From NCBI RefSeq assembly GCF_019749255.1, contig NZ_JACWFH010000038.1:1-33457 (forward strand): a stretch of 33,457 nt of DNA. The letters run 5' to 3'. Below, in pieces: positions 23,505 through 32,149 of the stretch. Each line of letters begins with the position of its first letter. Within the stretch, counting starts at the first letter, position 1. A model generated the notes under the pieces. That model had not been told where the DNA came from. It saw only the letters and a list, made by a program, of their open reading frames with translations, and did no database searches. Made by a program: the position numbers and the translations under genes. This DNA is from Mesobacillus maritimus (GTDB lineage Bacteria > Bacillota > Bacilli > Bacillales > Cytobacillaceae).

Positions 23505-23855
23505 TTGATTGTGAAACGTGGTGACGTATATTTTGCGGACCTATCCCCAGTTGTTGGTTCAGAGCAAGGCGGCGTCCGCCCGGTACTTGTCATTCAAAAC
23601 GACATCGGGAATCGGTTTAGTCCCACAGTAATAGTTGCAGCCATAACCGCTCAAATCCAAAAAGCGAAGCTGCCGACGCATGTTGAAATTGATGCGAAAC
23701 GTTACGGCTTTGAACGTGATTCGGTCCTACTATTAGAACAAATCCGTACAATTGACAAACAACGCTTAACCGATAAGATTACCCATCTCGATGATGAAAT
23801 GATGGAGAAAGTGGATGAAGCACTTCAGGTAAGTTTAGGCCTTATCGAATTCTAA
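23505..23855 (+). CDS. ndoA: Endoribonuclease EndoA (MazF-type toxin)
   Basis: Sequence-specific mRNA interferase; the B. subtilis enzyme cuts at UACAU. The 116 residues, exactly the usual length, have the PemK/MazF fold: [32 protein letters not shown], then [20 protein letters not shown] with conserved Arg25 and Thr48 of the active site, and [18 protein letters not shown] start with CGGAGG 8 nt upstream. In B. subtilis it lies just before the sigma-B operon, as here. A terminator follows. Confidence 0.97.
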   Translation: MIVKRGDVYFADLSPVVGSEQGGVRPVLVIQNDIGNRFSPTVIVAAITAQIQKAKLPTHVEIDAKRYGFERDSVLLLEQIRTIDKQRLTDKITHLDDEMMEKVDEALQVSLGLIEF

Positions 23856-23866
23856 TATATTCTATT

Positions 23867-23896
23867 AAAAACGCTCTGAATAAGGGCGTTTTTTTA
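23867..23896 (+). terminator. Terminator of ndoAI-ndoA
   Basis: AAAAACGCTCT pairs with AGGGCGTTTTT (one mismatch) around a 5-nt loop, ending in a T-run. It separates the toxin pair from rsbRA. Confidence 0.88.
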
Positions 23897-23950
23897 TTTG
23901 GTTATTTTTACAGGATAGGTTTGAAGGCATAGTTATAAAAGAAAAAGTAT

Positions 23951-23989
23951 TTGACGTTCCATCCTGATACCTATAGATTGGTATATAAT
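23951..23989 (+). promoter_or_regulatory. Putative vegetative promoter of the sigma-B operon
   Basis: Two readings are possible: TTGACG (23951-23956) with TAGATT 17 nt on, or an extended -10 TGGTATATA (23979-23987). The region is the only promoter-like DNA between the ndoA terminator and rsbRA. Confidence 0.4.
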
Positions 23990-24084
23990 AGTGACAATTT
24001 TCAATTGTATATTAATTTAAATGTTTTAGATCATAGAAAATCGGGTAAATGAAAAACTTGTAAGCATCTGTGGGGGGATGAGAA

Positions 24085-24918
24085 ATGAATAAGTTGATTT
24101 TTACATTTATTGAGGCCCATAAAATAGATATTCTCGAAGAATGGATAAGAACCACCAAAGATGAAAATGATGACAGGGTCGTTAGAGTTGTGTCCGACCA
24201 AGTTTTTAACAGTACAAGCCGTGAATTTGCCGACTTAATTATTACAAATTTAAAAGGCGATAAAGGTGATTATCATACAAGATTAAAGGAGTTTGCTGAG
24301 AAAGTTGTTCGCCTTGGCTGGCCATTAACATTTGTGTCAAGTGGGCTGCATACATTTGGAGTAATCGTATTTAAAAGAATGGAACAAAGTGGCGTGATGA
24401 CGATTGAAAATCAAAGGAGTCTGTTCCGTGAATTTGATGAATGGATGACGTCTATGAATATCGAAATCATTGGGATCTATGCGACTACATGGGAAAAGAC
24501 CGTTTCCTTGCAGAAGATTGCTCTTCAGGAACTATCCGCGCCGCTTATTCCAGTGTTTGAGAGAATTACGGTTATGCCCTTAGTAGGCACGATTGATACA
24601 GAACGAGCTAAACAAATTATGGAGAACCTATTAAAAGGAGCAGTAAAGCATCGCTCTGAGGTTGTTTTAATTGATATAACAGGTGTACCTGTAGTAGATA
24701 CAATGGTTGCCCACCACATCATTCAAGCAGCAGAAGCTGTGAGACTAGTTGGAGCAAAATGTATGCTCTGTGGAATTCGTCCGGAAATTGCCCAAACAAT
24801 TGTAAGTCTAGGCATTGATTTAACGCAGTTTACAACAAAAAATTCTCTCCAAAAAGGGATAGAAGCAGCACTAGAAATAACAAACCGAAAAATTGTTAAC
24901 ATGGAGGGTCTAAAGTGA
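24085..24918 (+). CDS. rsbRA: Stressosome protein RsbRA
   Basis: Sensor and scaffold subunit of the stressosome, which releases RsbT upon environmental stress. The 277 residues comprise an N-terminal non-haem globin-like domain (about 1-135), a linker helix and a C-terminal STAS domain (about 150-270). Both threonines phosphorylated by RsbT in B. subtilis (T171, T205) are present as Thr172 in GTIDTERA and Thr206 in [10 protein letters not shown]. Start ATG 24085 with GGGGGGATGAG upstream. Its stop overlaps the rsbS start by 4 bp. Only one RsbR paralogue is in the window. Confidence 0.95.
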   Translation: MNKLIFTFIEAHKIDILEEWIRTTKDENDDRVVRVVSDQVFNSTSREFADLIITNLKGDKGDYHTRLKEFAEKVVRLGWPLTFVSSGLHTFGVIVFKRMEQSGVMTIENQRSLFREFDEWMTSMNIEIIGIYATTWEKTVSLQKIALQELSAPLIPVFERITVMPLVGTIDTERAKQIMENLLKGAVKHRSEVVLIDITGVPVVDTMVAHHIIQAAEAVRLVGAKCMLCGIRPEIAQTIVSLGIDLTQFTTKNSLQKGIEAALEITNRKIVNMEGLK

Positions 24919-25271
24919 GAATACCCATTCTAAAATTGTACAACTGTCTCTTGGTATCGATTCAGTGGGAATTAGATGATCAAACCGCCCTTCAATTTCA
25001 AGAAGATCTTCTCCAAAAAATCCACGAAACAAGTGTTAGCGGGGTTGTGATTGACCTAACCTCAATTGATTTTATTGATTCCTTTATTGCAAAGGTACTA
25101 GGTGATGTAATTGATATGTCCAACCTAATGGGAGCCAAAGTAGTCATTACAGGGATTCAGCCTGCAGTTGCCATCACTTTAATTGAACTGGGGATTGGGC
25201 TTAATAATGTCCTAACGGCTATTGATTTAGAAAAAGGGTTGGAGAAATTACAACAGGAATTGGGGGAGTAA
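24915..25271 (+). CDS. rsbS: Stressosome scaffold RsbS
   Basis: Single-STAS-domain protein of 118 residues that, with RsbR, sequesters RsbT. The RsbT-phosphorylated serine is Ser56 in [14 protein letters not shown] (Ser59 in B. subtilis). GTG start within the rsbRA stop (GTGA overlap) with GGAGGG upstream. Confidence 0.95.
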   Translation: MRIPILKLYNCLLVSIQWELDDQTALQFQEDLLQKIHETSVSGVVIDLTSIDFIDSFIAKVLGDVIDMSNLMGAKVVITGIQPAVAITLIELGIGLNNVLTAIDLEKGLEKLQQELGE

Positions 25272-25274
25272 TGA

Positions 25275-25676
25275 ATGAGTATCCAATCCTGTGTAACGAT
25301 CATTAATGAATGGGACATTGTGGCTGCTAGGCAGCTTGGCCGCAATGTTGCGAAAGAGCTTGGATTTGGAACTGTTGACCAAGCAAGAATTACAACCGCA
25401 ATTAGTGAATTAGCAAGAAATATCTATTTATACGCAGGGAAAGGACAAATCTGCATTGATAAGTTATTTGATGGTGGAAAACCTGGTGTCAAAATCAGTG
25501 CGATTGATAGTGGTCCTGGAATTAGTGATATACGCCAAGTTATGGAAGATGGTTACTCGACATCAGGTGGGCTAGGAGCAGGATTGCCTGGAGTCAAACG
25601 ATTGATGGACCAATTCGAAATTGAATCCATTCCTGGAGATGGAACAAAGATAAAGGCAACCAAGTGGCTTCGTTAG
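25275..25676 (+). CDS. rsbT: Serine/threonine kinase RsbT (RsbU activator)
   Basis: GHKL-type kinase of 133 residues, the exact usual length. It phosphorylates RsbR/RsbS and, once released, binds and activates the phosphatase RsbU. The ATP-site motifs are ISELARNIYLYAGKG (N box), DSGPGI (G1) and TSGGLGAGLPGVKRLMD (G2). ATG lies 3 nt after the rsbS stop, with GGGGGAG upstream. Confidence 0.96.
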   Translation: MSIQSCVTIINEWDIVAARQLGRNVAKELGFGTVDQARITTAISELARNIYLYAGKGQICIDKLFDGGKPGVKISAIDSGPGISDIRQVMEDGYSTSGGLGAGLPGVKRLMDQFEIESIPGDGTKIKATKWLR

Positions 25677-25687
25677 GAGGGGGTTTC

Positions 25688-26698
25688 ATGGATTTTCGGG
25701 ATGTAATGGAACCAAAGTATCGAGAACTTCTTGAGAACTATATTAAAGATCAGTCGGAGCAGGCCCTCTATGCAGGTCAAAAGTTTAGTCGGAAATCGAT
25801 TGAGCATAAAATCTCCCCTGAAGAAATTGTCAGCCTCCACAAAAGTTTATTAATGCAGATGCAGCCTGATCTCCCAGAGAATGTATTGTATTCATTTGAT
25901 ATCCTCCTTGAAGTGATGATTGGTTATGGTTTAGCTTATCGCGAACACCAAAGTCTCCGCCATAAACAAGAGGAACTAAGATCAGAGATGGAAATCGCCG
26001 CCAATGTCCAACAGACACTGCTTGGCACAAAGATTCCAGAAGTGGATGGGCTCGATATCGGGGCAATTAGTGTTCCGGCAAAACATATGAATGGAGACTA
26101 CTTTCATTTTGTTCAGGATGAGAATAACTGTATAAGTGTGGCAATTGCAGATGTCATTGGGAAGGGAATTCCTGCTGCGTTATGTATGTCAATGATAAAA
26201 TATGCGATGGATAGTTTGCCTGAGAACAGAATGGGACCAGGCAGTATCTTAGAAAATCTTAATCGAATTGTGGAACAAAATGTTGATCCAAGTATGTTTA
26301 TTACGATGTTTTACGGGATGTTTAATCCAGAAAACAATCTATTATCATATGCATCCGCAGGACATGAGCCAGGTTTTTACTATGATGCAGCAAAGAAGGA
26401 ATTCACTGAACTGAGCGCAAAAGGTCTTCTTCTGGGGGTTGAAAAGAGAACCAAATATAGTAATTATCATAAAGAGGTTCACCCTGGAGATATGATCATT
26501 CTTTTATCTGATGGTGTCACAGAATGCAGAACGGATGATGGTTTTATTGAGAGAGAAATATTAATTGACTATATTTACAAATACATTCATTTAAGTGCTC
26601 AAGACATTGTAAATAAGGTCTTTAAAGACTTAGAAAAGCTTCAGCACTTTCAACTGAGGGATGATTTTACTCTAATCATCCTAAAAAGGAAGGTTTAA
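25688..26698 (+). CDS. rsbU: Phosphoserine phosphatase RsbU
   Basis: PP2C-type phosphatase that dephosphorylates RsbV under environmental stress. The 336 residues consist of an N-terminal RsbT-binding helical domain (1-84), a linker with IAANVQQTLLGTKIP, and a catalytic domain with metal-site stretches NGDYFHF, IADVIGKGIPAALCMSMIKY, YASAGHEPGF, LLSDGVTECR and DDFTLIILKRKV. The frame opens 24 nt earlier, but ATG 25688 has AGGAGGGGG upstream and the conserved start MDFRDVME. Its final codon and stop (GTT TAA) also form the -35 of the next sigma-B promoter. Confidence 0.96.
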   Translation: MDFRDVMEPKYRELLENYIKDQSEQALYAGQKFSRKSIEHKISPEEIVSLHKSLLMQMQPDLPENVLYSFDILLEVMIGYGLAYREHQSLRHKQEELRSEMEIAANVQQTLLGTKIPEVDGLDIGAISVPAKHMNGDYFHFVQDENNCISVAIADVIGKGIPAALCMSMIKYAMDSLPENRMGPGSILENLNRIVEQNVDPSMFITMFYGMFNPENNLLSYASAGHEPGFYYDAAKKEFTELSAKGLLLGVEKRTKYSNYHKEVHPGDMIILLSDGVTECRTDDGFIEREILIDYIYKYIHLSAQDIVNKVFKDLEKLQHFQLRDDFTLIILKRKV

Positions 26699-26718
26699 CG
26701 CCTATTACCAAAGGGTAA
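26693..26718 (+). promoter_or_regulatory. Sigma-B promoter of rsbV-rsbW-sigB-rsbX
   Basis: GTTTAA (26693-26698), 14 nt, GGGTAA (26713-26718) matches the sigma-B consensus GTTTAA-N12..15-GGGWAW. The place, between rsbU and rsbV, is where B. subtilis has its autoregulatory promoter. Confidence 0.9.
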
Positions 26719-26755
26719 ATGATTAACAGCATGAATGTAAAAAGGTGGGTCTAAT

Positions 26756-27088
26756 ATGAATTTATCTATAAATATTAAAGAGACCGATATTTTACTGGAG
26801 ATATCTGTTGAAGGGGAGATTGACGCATATACTGCTCCCCAGTTACGTGAACGCTTATTTCCGCTCTCAGAAAAGAACGGAGTCAACATGGAAATAAACT
26901 TATCTGGTGTTTCTTATATGGATAGTACGGGACTTGGAGTATTTGTTGGCGTGTTTAAAAACGTTAAAGCCAATAATGGACAATTTAAAATTAATGGACT
27001 TTCTGGGCGTCTACAAAGACTTTTTGAGATAACAGGACTTTCCGATATTATTGATGTGAACAGTCAAATAGAGGGTGAAGTAAAATGA
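26756..27088 (+). CDS. rsbV: Anti-anti-sigma factor RsbV
   Basis: STAS protein of 110 residues. In its dephosphorylated form it captures RsbW and frees sigma-B. The phosphorylation site is Ser57 in YMDSTGLGVF. ATG 26756 follows AAGGTGGG. It overlaps rsbW by 4 bp (ATGA). Confidence 0.96.
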   Translation: MNLSINIKETDILLEISVEGEIDAYTAPQLRERLFPLSEKNGVNMEINLSGVSYMDSTGLGVFVGVFKNVKANNGQFKINGLSGRLQRLFEITGLSDIIDVNSQIEGEVK

Positions 27089-27558
27089 ATAGGCCTTATG
27101 ACTATGTCGAAATGAAAATCCCTGCAAAACCGGAATTTGTGGGTGTCATCAGGCTGACCTTATCTGGTATCGCTAGTCGTATGGGTTTTTCCTATGATGA
27201 AATAGAGGATTTGAAGATTGCAACAAGTGAAGCTTGTACAAACGCGGTACAACATGCTTATAAAAAAAGTGAAAAAGGCGAAGTTGTGATTGGCTTTGGT
27301 CTTTATAAGGATCGTCTTGAGGTCATGGTAGCAGATAGTGGTCAAAGCTTTGATTTTCATTCTGCTCGCAAAAGTATTGGTCCCTATGATCAAAATGAAT
27401 CTGTTGAATTCCTCCGAGAAGGAGGCTTGGGGCTCTACCTAATCGAAACTTTGATGGATGAAGTGAGAATTCATCATAAAGAGGGTGTAACGGTCTTCAT
27501 GACCAAGTACCGAGAAGGAGAGCGGGTGGAGACTGATGCAAAAACAATCTCAACCTAA
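27085..27558 (+). CDS. rsbW: Anti-sigma-B factor and kinase RsbW
   Basis: Binds sigma-B to hold it inactive and phosphorylates RsbV. The GHKL kinase has 157 residues with the N box TSEACTNAVQHAY, the G1 motif VADSGQSFD and the G2 motif EGGLGLYLIETLMDEV. ATG overlaps the rsbV stop, and its 3' end overlaps sigB by 23 bp, which keeps the three proteins translationally linked. Confidence 0.96.
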   Translation: MNRPYDYVEMKIPAKPEFVGVIRLTLSGIASRMGFSYDEIEDLKIATSEACTNAVQHAYKKSEKGEVVIGFGLYKDRLEVMVADSGQSFDFHSARKSIGPYDQNESVEFLREGGLGLYLIETLMDEVRIHHKEGVTVFMTKYREGERVETDAKTIST

Positions 27559-28330
27559 TCAAAACCCAAATTCTAATACAACTGAATTAATTCATTCTTA
27601 TCAAAAAAATGAGGATGAACATGCCCTAAATGAATTAGTCCTCCAGTATAAGGCCTTGGTAGAAGCTATTGCCAAAAAATACTCTAAGGGGCGCTCATTT
27701 CACGAAGATATCTTCCAGGTAGGGATGATTGGTCTTCTCGGGGCAATTCGAAGATATGATGAGTCATTTGGAAAAAGTTTTGAAGCCTTTGCCGTTCCAA
27801 CCATTATCGGTGAAATCAAACGCTTTTTAAGAGATAAGACATGGGACGTTCATGTTCCTCGAAGGATTAAAGAGCTTGGACCTAAAATTAAAGGAACAGT
27901 CGAGCGGTTAACAACCGAGCTGCAACGATCTCCAAAAGTGGAGGAAATCGCAAAAGCCCTAGAGGTTTCTGAAGAAGAGGTTTTAGAGGCTATGGAAATG
28001 GGAAAAAGTTATCAGGCGCTTTCTGTTGACCACTCGATTGAGGCAGACTCTGATGGAGGGACTGTGACGCTATTAGATATTGTCGGGAATATTGATGTTG
28101 GCTATGAGAAAATCAACCAGAGACTAGTGCTTGAAAAGGTTCTACATGTTCTATCGGACCGGGAAAAACAAGTCATACAATATACGTATCTAGAAAATAT
28201 GAGTCAAAAAGAAGCTGGTGAAAAACTTGGTATTTCACAGATGCATGTTTCGCGTATACAACGTCGCGCTATAAAGAAGCTTCAAGAAGCAATAAATACT
28301 GAGAATAAAAACCCGGAGTGTCCTACATGA
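27536..28330 (+). CDS. sigB: General stress sigma factor SigB
   Basis: Sigma-70 group 3 factor of 264 residues directing the general stress regulon. Region 2 is seen in DIFQVGMIGLLGAIRRYD and SFEAFAVPTIIGEIKRFLRD. Region 3 follows VPRRIKELGPKIK, and region 4 has VLSDREKQVIQYTYLE with the helix-turn-helix SQKEAGEKLGISQMHVSRIQ. The first 30 residues are Asn/Gln-rich (QPNQNPNSN) and differ from the B. subtilis protein. ATG 27536 lies within rsbW with GGGTGG 6 nt upstream. Overlaps rsbX by 4 bp. Confidence 0.97.
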   Translation: MQKQSQPNQNPNSNTTELIHSYQKNEDEHALNELVLQYKALVEAIAKKYSKGRSFHEDIFQVGMIGLLGAIRRYDESFGKSFEAFAVPTIIGEIKRFLRDKTWDVHVPRRIKELGPKIKGTVERLTTELQRSPKVEEIAKALEVSEEEVLEAMEMGKSYQALSVDHSIEADSDGGTVTLLDIVGNIDVGYEKINQRLVLEKVLHVLSDREKQVIQYTYLENMSQKEAGEKLGISQMHVSRIQRRAIKKLQEAINTENKNPECPT

Positions 28331-28926
28331 TTGAAAATTTTAGCAATAGACTCGAGTTGTTTGTCCATCAGACAACAAAAGCAGGAAACAAAGAATGTGG
28401 AGATAGTTACTTTTATAAAGCAACGGATGAATACTTTATCTGTGTAGTGGCAGATGGGTTAGGAAGTGGGACATACGCACATGAAGCCTCTTCTGCTGTT
28501 ATATCAGTGGTCGAGGAATATCATCATGAAAACCTGGATAGCCTTATGTCACGATGCAATCAGGTATTATATCAAAAAAGAGGTGCGGCTGTATCGATCC
28601 TGAAAGTCTATTTCAATCGAAAAGAGTTTGTCTATAGTGGTGTTGGAAATATTCGTTTTTATCTATATTCTCCTCAAGGAAAACTCACGTATCCTCTGCC
28701 GGTTACAGGCTATCTTTCTGGAAAACCACAAGCATTTCATACACAGCGCTTTGCTTATGAGCCGGAATCAAAGTTCCTCATTTATTCTGATGGCTTTGAA
28801 ATACACGGTGCAAAATCCCTCTTAGGGGGATATCGTTCAACCAAAGCAATTGCAGATGAAATAAAACAAAATCATGTTGATGGGAACGATGATGCGACGT
28901 TTATTTTGGGAAGCTTGCTTGATTAG
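28327..28926 (+). CDS. rsbX: RsbX, feedback phosphatase of the stressosome
   Basis: PP2C-type phosphatase that dephosphorylates RsbR and RsbS and so resets the stressosome. The 199 residues, equal to B. subtilis RsbX, carry KECGDSYFYKA, CVVADGLGSGTYAHEAS, VYSGVGNIRFYLYSP, PLPVTGYLSGKPQ, LIYSDGFEIHGAKSLL and a C-terminal DDATFILGSL. The frame opens at GTG 28318, but that codon overlaps the ribosome site GGAG. ATG 28327 (8 nt on) is the likely start and overlaps the sigB stop. Confidence 0.95.
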   Translation: MIENFSNRLELFVHQTTKAGNKECGDSYFYKATDEYFICVVADGLGSGTYAHEASSAVISVVEEYHHENLDSLMSRCNQVLYQKRGAAVSILKVYFNRKEFVYSGVGNIRFYLYSPQGKLTYPLPVTGYLSGKPQAFHTQRFAYEPESKFLIYSDGFEIHGAKSLLGGYRSTKAIADEIKQNHVDGNDDATFILGSLLD

Positions 28927-28939
28927 TAAGCTTCTTTTT
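28910..28939 (+). terminator. Terminator of the sigma-B operon
   Basis: GAAGCTTGCT pairs with AGTAAGCTTC (one G-T pair) around a 4-nt loop, followed by TTTTT. The stem includes the last rsbX codons and its stop. Confidence 0.88.
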
Positions 28940-29135
28940 CTGTTTGTTAGAGTAACTTACCTGGGAAAATCTCACTTCCTCAGTTAGAGCGTTCGTCCTG
29001 CAATAGACTAACCGAGAGGTCTACTTTTCTATTTCATTTAGATATCATAGCTTAACTTTGGTAAACTATATAGTAGTTATTGTTGAATAGGGCTAAATGA
29101 GGAGGTCCTATACTAGTACTGGAGGATGGTCACTT

Positions 29136-31313
29136 TTGAATGAAACAATCGATAAACAAGAGCAATATATAAAGTTGATTGCCAATGAGCAATCCCTTAA
29201 TCCAAAGCAAGTTAAAAATGTCATTTCTATGATCGATGAGGGCAACACTGTTCCGTTCATCGCCCGTTACCGTAAAGAGCAGACTGGAGCATTAGACGAA
29301 GTTCAAATACGAAATGTCATTGAAAGATGGCAATACATACAACACTTAGAACAGCGTAAAGAGGAAGTTATTCGCCTGATTGAAGAGCAGGGCAAATTAA
29401 CAACGGAGTTAAAAGCTGGGATTGAAAAATCAGTTAAACTACAAGAGGTGGAGGACCTATATCGTCCGTATAAGCAAAAGCGTAGGACGAAAGCCACTGT
29501 TGCAAAAGAAAAGGGCTTGGAGCCACTAGCGGAATGGATATTAACTTTTCCTGTACAAGGCAGTCTGGAAGTAGAAGCTGGTAAATACCTTTCGGATGAA
29601 AAGGGAGTTACGACCGTTGAAGATGCGGTGTCTGGTGCTCAAGACATTATTGCTGAAATGATTTCGGATGATGCAAGCAGTCGTAAATGGATCCGAACAG
29701 AGACCTCAAAACGAGGCCATGTTGAATCGGAGGTAAAAGACAAAGAGAAAGACGAAAAGAACGTTTATGAAATGTATTATGAATACGCAGAGCCTATTAG
29801 CAAAATAGTTCCGCATCGTATTCTTGCCTTGAACCGTGGTGAGAAGGAAGGAATCCTTCGTGTCGCGATAAAGATGGAAACGGATTCAGTGATAAACTAT
29901 CTAAATCGCAAGTGGATTCAAAATCCAAAATCCTTAACTGTTGCTACAGTTGGGGAGGCAATAAGTGATGCGTATAAACGATTAATACAGCCTTCGATTG
30001 AAAGAGAAATTAGAAATGAACTGACAGAAAAAGCGGAGGAACAGGCGATTCATATCTTTTCTGAGAATCTTCGGAAGCTCCTGCTTCAACCTCCGTTAAA
30101 AGGGAAAATGGTTCTTGGAGTTGATCCCGCGTATCGTACCGGGTGTAAATTGGCGCTGGTGGATGAAACGGGGAAAGTGTTGAAGATTGATGTCATCTAC
30201 CCACATCTGTCTGCCGCAAGAGTAGATGAAGCAAAGCGCAAGTTTGTCCAAATTCTTAAGGATTTCCAAGTTGAGATGGTGGCGATTGGGAATGGTACAG
30301 CATCACGTGAAACAGAACAGTTCGTTTCCGATATCCTCAAAGAATTTGATCGAGAAATATTCTACCTAATTGTAAATGAGGCGGGAGCGAGTGTGTATTC
30401 TGCTTCAGACTTAGCGCGTGAGGAATTCCCTGATTTGCAAGTTGAAGAAAGAAGTGCGGTTTCCATTGCACGACGTCTTCAGGATCCACTTGCAGAATTG
30501 GTGAAAATTGATCCTCAGTCAGTAGGCGTTGGTCAGTATCAACATGACGTAAGTCAAAAGAAGTTATCCGAATCATTGACCTTTGTAGTTGAAACTGCAG
30601 TTAACCAGGTTGGAGTTAATGTGAATACAGCCTCTTCATCTCTGCTTCAATATGTGTCAGGGTTATCGAAAACGGTTGCCAATAATATTGTAAAGAAGCG
30701 GGAAGAAGAAGGAAAGTTTACGAGCAGGACACAATTAAAGAAAATTCCTCGCCTCGGAGCGAAAACTTATGAACAGGCAATTGGGTTCCTCCGGGTTATC
30801 GATGGCAAGGAACCACTCGATCGAACAGCCATTCACCCTGAAAGTTATGGAGAAGTAAAGCAATTGCTTACTAGTTTAGGTTTTAAAACAGCGGACCTTG
30901 GAACTTCGGAGCTAAAGGACAAGCTATCAAAAATGGATATAGAGAAAACAGCTGAGGAATTGGGGATTGGCGAGCTTACGTTGAAGGATATCATCGACGC
31001 TCTAGTGAGACCCGCGAGAGACCCACGAGACGATTTACCGGCACCATTGCTTAAAAAGGATGTTCTTAAATTAGAGGATCTAAAGCCTGGAATGGAATTG
31101 CAGGGTACGGTTCGAAATGTGGTTGATTTCGGTGCTTTTGTGGATATTGGGGTTAAACAAGATGGACTCGTGCATATCTCAAAACTTAGCACAAAGTTTG
31201 TGAAGCATCCTTTAGATGTTGTGTCAGTTGGCGATGTTGTGAATGTATGGGTTGACAGTGTCGACATGAAAAAGGGACGTGTAGCACTAACCATGTTACC
31301 ACCAGGTCAATAA
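29136..31313 (+). CDS. tex: Tex family RNA-binding protein
   Basis: Conserved bacterial RNA-binding transcription-accessory protein; its precise role is still unsettled. The 725 residues start with the Tex N-terminal domain (MIDEGNTVPFIARYRKEQTG). A YqgF/RNase-H-like domain follows (VLGVDPAYRTGCKLALVDE, about 330-460), then helix-hairpin-helix segments (about 490-620: NTASSSLLQYVSGLSKTVAN and FTSRTQLKKIPRLGAKTYEQ). A C-terminal S1 domain spans about 650-720 (LQGTVRNVVDFGAFVDIGVK). The frame runs back to ATG 29097, but that codon lacks a ribosome site. TTG 29136 has GGAGG 10 nt upstream and gives the usual length. Corresponds to B. subtilis ydcI. Confidence 0.93.
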   Translation: MNETIDKQEQYIKLIANEQSLNPKQVKNVISMIDEGNTVPFIARYRKEQTGALDEVQIRNVIERWQYIQHLEQRKEEVIRLIEEQGKLTTELKAGIEKSVKLQEVEDLYRPYKQKRRTKATVAKEKGLEPLAEWILTFPVQGSLEVEAGKYLSDEKGVTTVEDAVSGAQDIIAEMISDDASSRKWIRTETSKRGHVESEVKDKEKDEKNVYEMYYEYAEPISKIVPHRILALNRGEKEGILRVAIKMETDSVINYLNRKWIQNPKSLTVATVGEAISDAYKRLIQPSIEREIRNELTEKAEEQAIHIFSENLRKLLLQPPLKGKMVLGVDPAYRTGCKLALVDETGKVLKIDVIYPHLSAARVDEAKRKFVQILKDFQVEMVAIGNGTASRETEQFVSDILKEFDREIFYLIVNEAGASVYSASDLAREEFPDLQVEERSAVSIARRLQDPLAELVKIDPQSVGVGQYQHDVSQKKLSESLTFVVETAVNQVGVNVNTASSSLLQYVSGLSKTVANNIVKKREEEGKFTSRTQLKKIPRLGAKTYEQAIGFLRVIDGKEPLDRTAIHPESYGEVKQLLTSLGFKTADLGTSELKDKLSKMDIEKTAEELGIGELTLKDIIDALVRPARDPRDDLPAPLLKKDVLKLEDLKPGMELQGTVRNVVDFGAFVDIGVKQDGLVHISKLSTKFVKHPLDVVSVGDVVNVWVDSVDMKKGRVALTMLPPGQ

Positions 31314-31352
31314 AAAGGAAGTCTGCTATTCGTGGCAGACTTCCTTTTTTTT
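31312..31352 (+). terminator. Terminator of tex
   Basis: AAAAAGGAAGTCTGC pairs with GCAGACTTCCTTTTT around an 8-nt loop, with extra T. It begins in the tex stop codon and also lies at the 3' side of cmpA on the other strand, where the A-tract would act as its T-run. Confidence 0.92.
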
Positions 31353-31418
31353 GCATAAACATATCGAAAGTGTAGAGGCTGCTTGAGGTGTACCTTAAAC
31401 ATGTGATTCATCTACGTT

Positions 31419-31532
31419 CTATAGACCTTGTTTTTCCCTATAAAAGAACCAACATTGGTTAAGCAATTTGATTTGATAGCGATCTTTCTGATGGAAAGCC
31501 CTCATCATTTGATTCTGAAACCAAACAGGCAT
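31419..31532 (-). CDS. cmpA: Cortex morphogenetic protein CmpA, 37 aa
   Basis: A 37-residue gene on the minus strand, from ATG at 31532 to TAG at 31419. The protein begins MPVWFQNQMMRAFHQK and contains RYQIKLLNQCWFFYREK. This matches my memory of B. subtilis CmpA (MPNWLKKQM..., with QIKLLNQCWYFYRKK), same length and same place between tex and ydcK. CmpA acts in the mother cell as an adaptor that targets the coat protein SpoIVA to ClpXP in defective sporulating cells, coupling coat and cortex assembly. GGAGGG lies 7 nt upstream. A mother-cell (sigma-E) promoter is expected, but none is convincing upstream. Confidence 0.9.
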   Translation of the reverse strand: MPVWFQNQMMRAFHQKDRYQIKLLNQCWFFYREKQGL

Positions 31533-31551
31533 AAACATCCCTCCAGGATGG

Positions 31552-31579
31552 TTAATGGTATCTTAATATATGCTATAAT
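31552..31579 (+). promoter_or_regulatory. Putative promoter of ydcK
   Basis: TTAATG (31552-31557), 16 nt, perfect TATAAT (31574-31579), 37 nt before the ydcK start. The -35 is weak. Confidence 0.5.
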
Positions 31580-31616
31580 AGGTTGTCATGTTCACAATAT
31601 TGAAAGGTGATTTCCT

Positions 31617-32090
31617 ATGGATGATAAGGATCTGCAGTATTTAGTTGAAAAGATCTCCCTTTATGAATTTGGGAAGCATTTTCAGCATACCGCTATGTTC
31701 AATTCAAGATTAAGGACTACTGGAGGACGGTACCTACTCCAAAGTCACAACATCGAAATTAATAAAAAATATTTGGATCAACTTGGTGAAGAGGAGTTGG
31801 TAGGAATTATAAAACACGAGCTTTGCCATTACCACCTACATATTGAAGGGAAAGGGTATCAACATCGTGACCGTGATTTTCGTGAATTGCTTACTAAAGT
31901 GAAAGCACCTAGATTTTGTTCGATGCTACCAGAGCGAAAGGAACAGAAACGGTTGCAAAAAACGATCATCTATCGCTGTACTAATTGTCAGTTGGTTTAT
32001 CACCGGAAAAGGTCGATAAATACCGAGAAATATGTTTGTGGAAAATGCCGAGGGAAATTAAAATTCGTAAAAGAGTTGACAAACAGGTAG
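31617..32090 (+). CDS. ydcK: SprT-like zinc metalloprotein
   Basis: The 157 residues have the SprT-like metalloprotease motif HELCH (67-71) followed by [18 protein letters not shown]-terminal zinc ribbon has two Cys pairs ([10 protein letters not shown] and [10 protein letters not shown]). Eukaryotic Spartan relatives cleave DNA-protein crosslinks; the bacterial role is not established. ATG 31617 with AAAGGTGA upstream. Position between cmpA and the trnS-type tRNA cluster matches B. subtilis ydcK. No clear terminator follows; the tRNA promoter starts 60 nt on. Confidence 0.92.
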   Translation: MDDKDLQYLVEKISLYEFGKHFQHTAMFNSRLRTTGGRYLLQSHNIEINKKYLDQLGEEELVGIIKHELCHYHLHIEGKGYQHRDRDFRELLTKVKAPRFCSMLPERKEQKRLQKTIIYRCTNCQLVYHRKRSINTEKYVCGKCRGKLKFVKELTNR

Positions 32091-32149
32091 AGACATGGCA
32101 AAATAGGAAATCTGATTGAGTTCCTTGTCTACTTTGTTAAAATTGATTG

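Noticed and set aside
23951-23989. TTGACG paired with the perfect TATAAT upstream of rsbRA
   Set aside because: The spacer would be 27 nt, which is too long. Only the alternative readings given in the feature list are tenable.
31428-31610. Plus-strand open frame of 60 codons between tex and ydcK
   Set aside because: It is the shadow of cmpA on the other strand; the minus-strand product matches a known protein.
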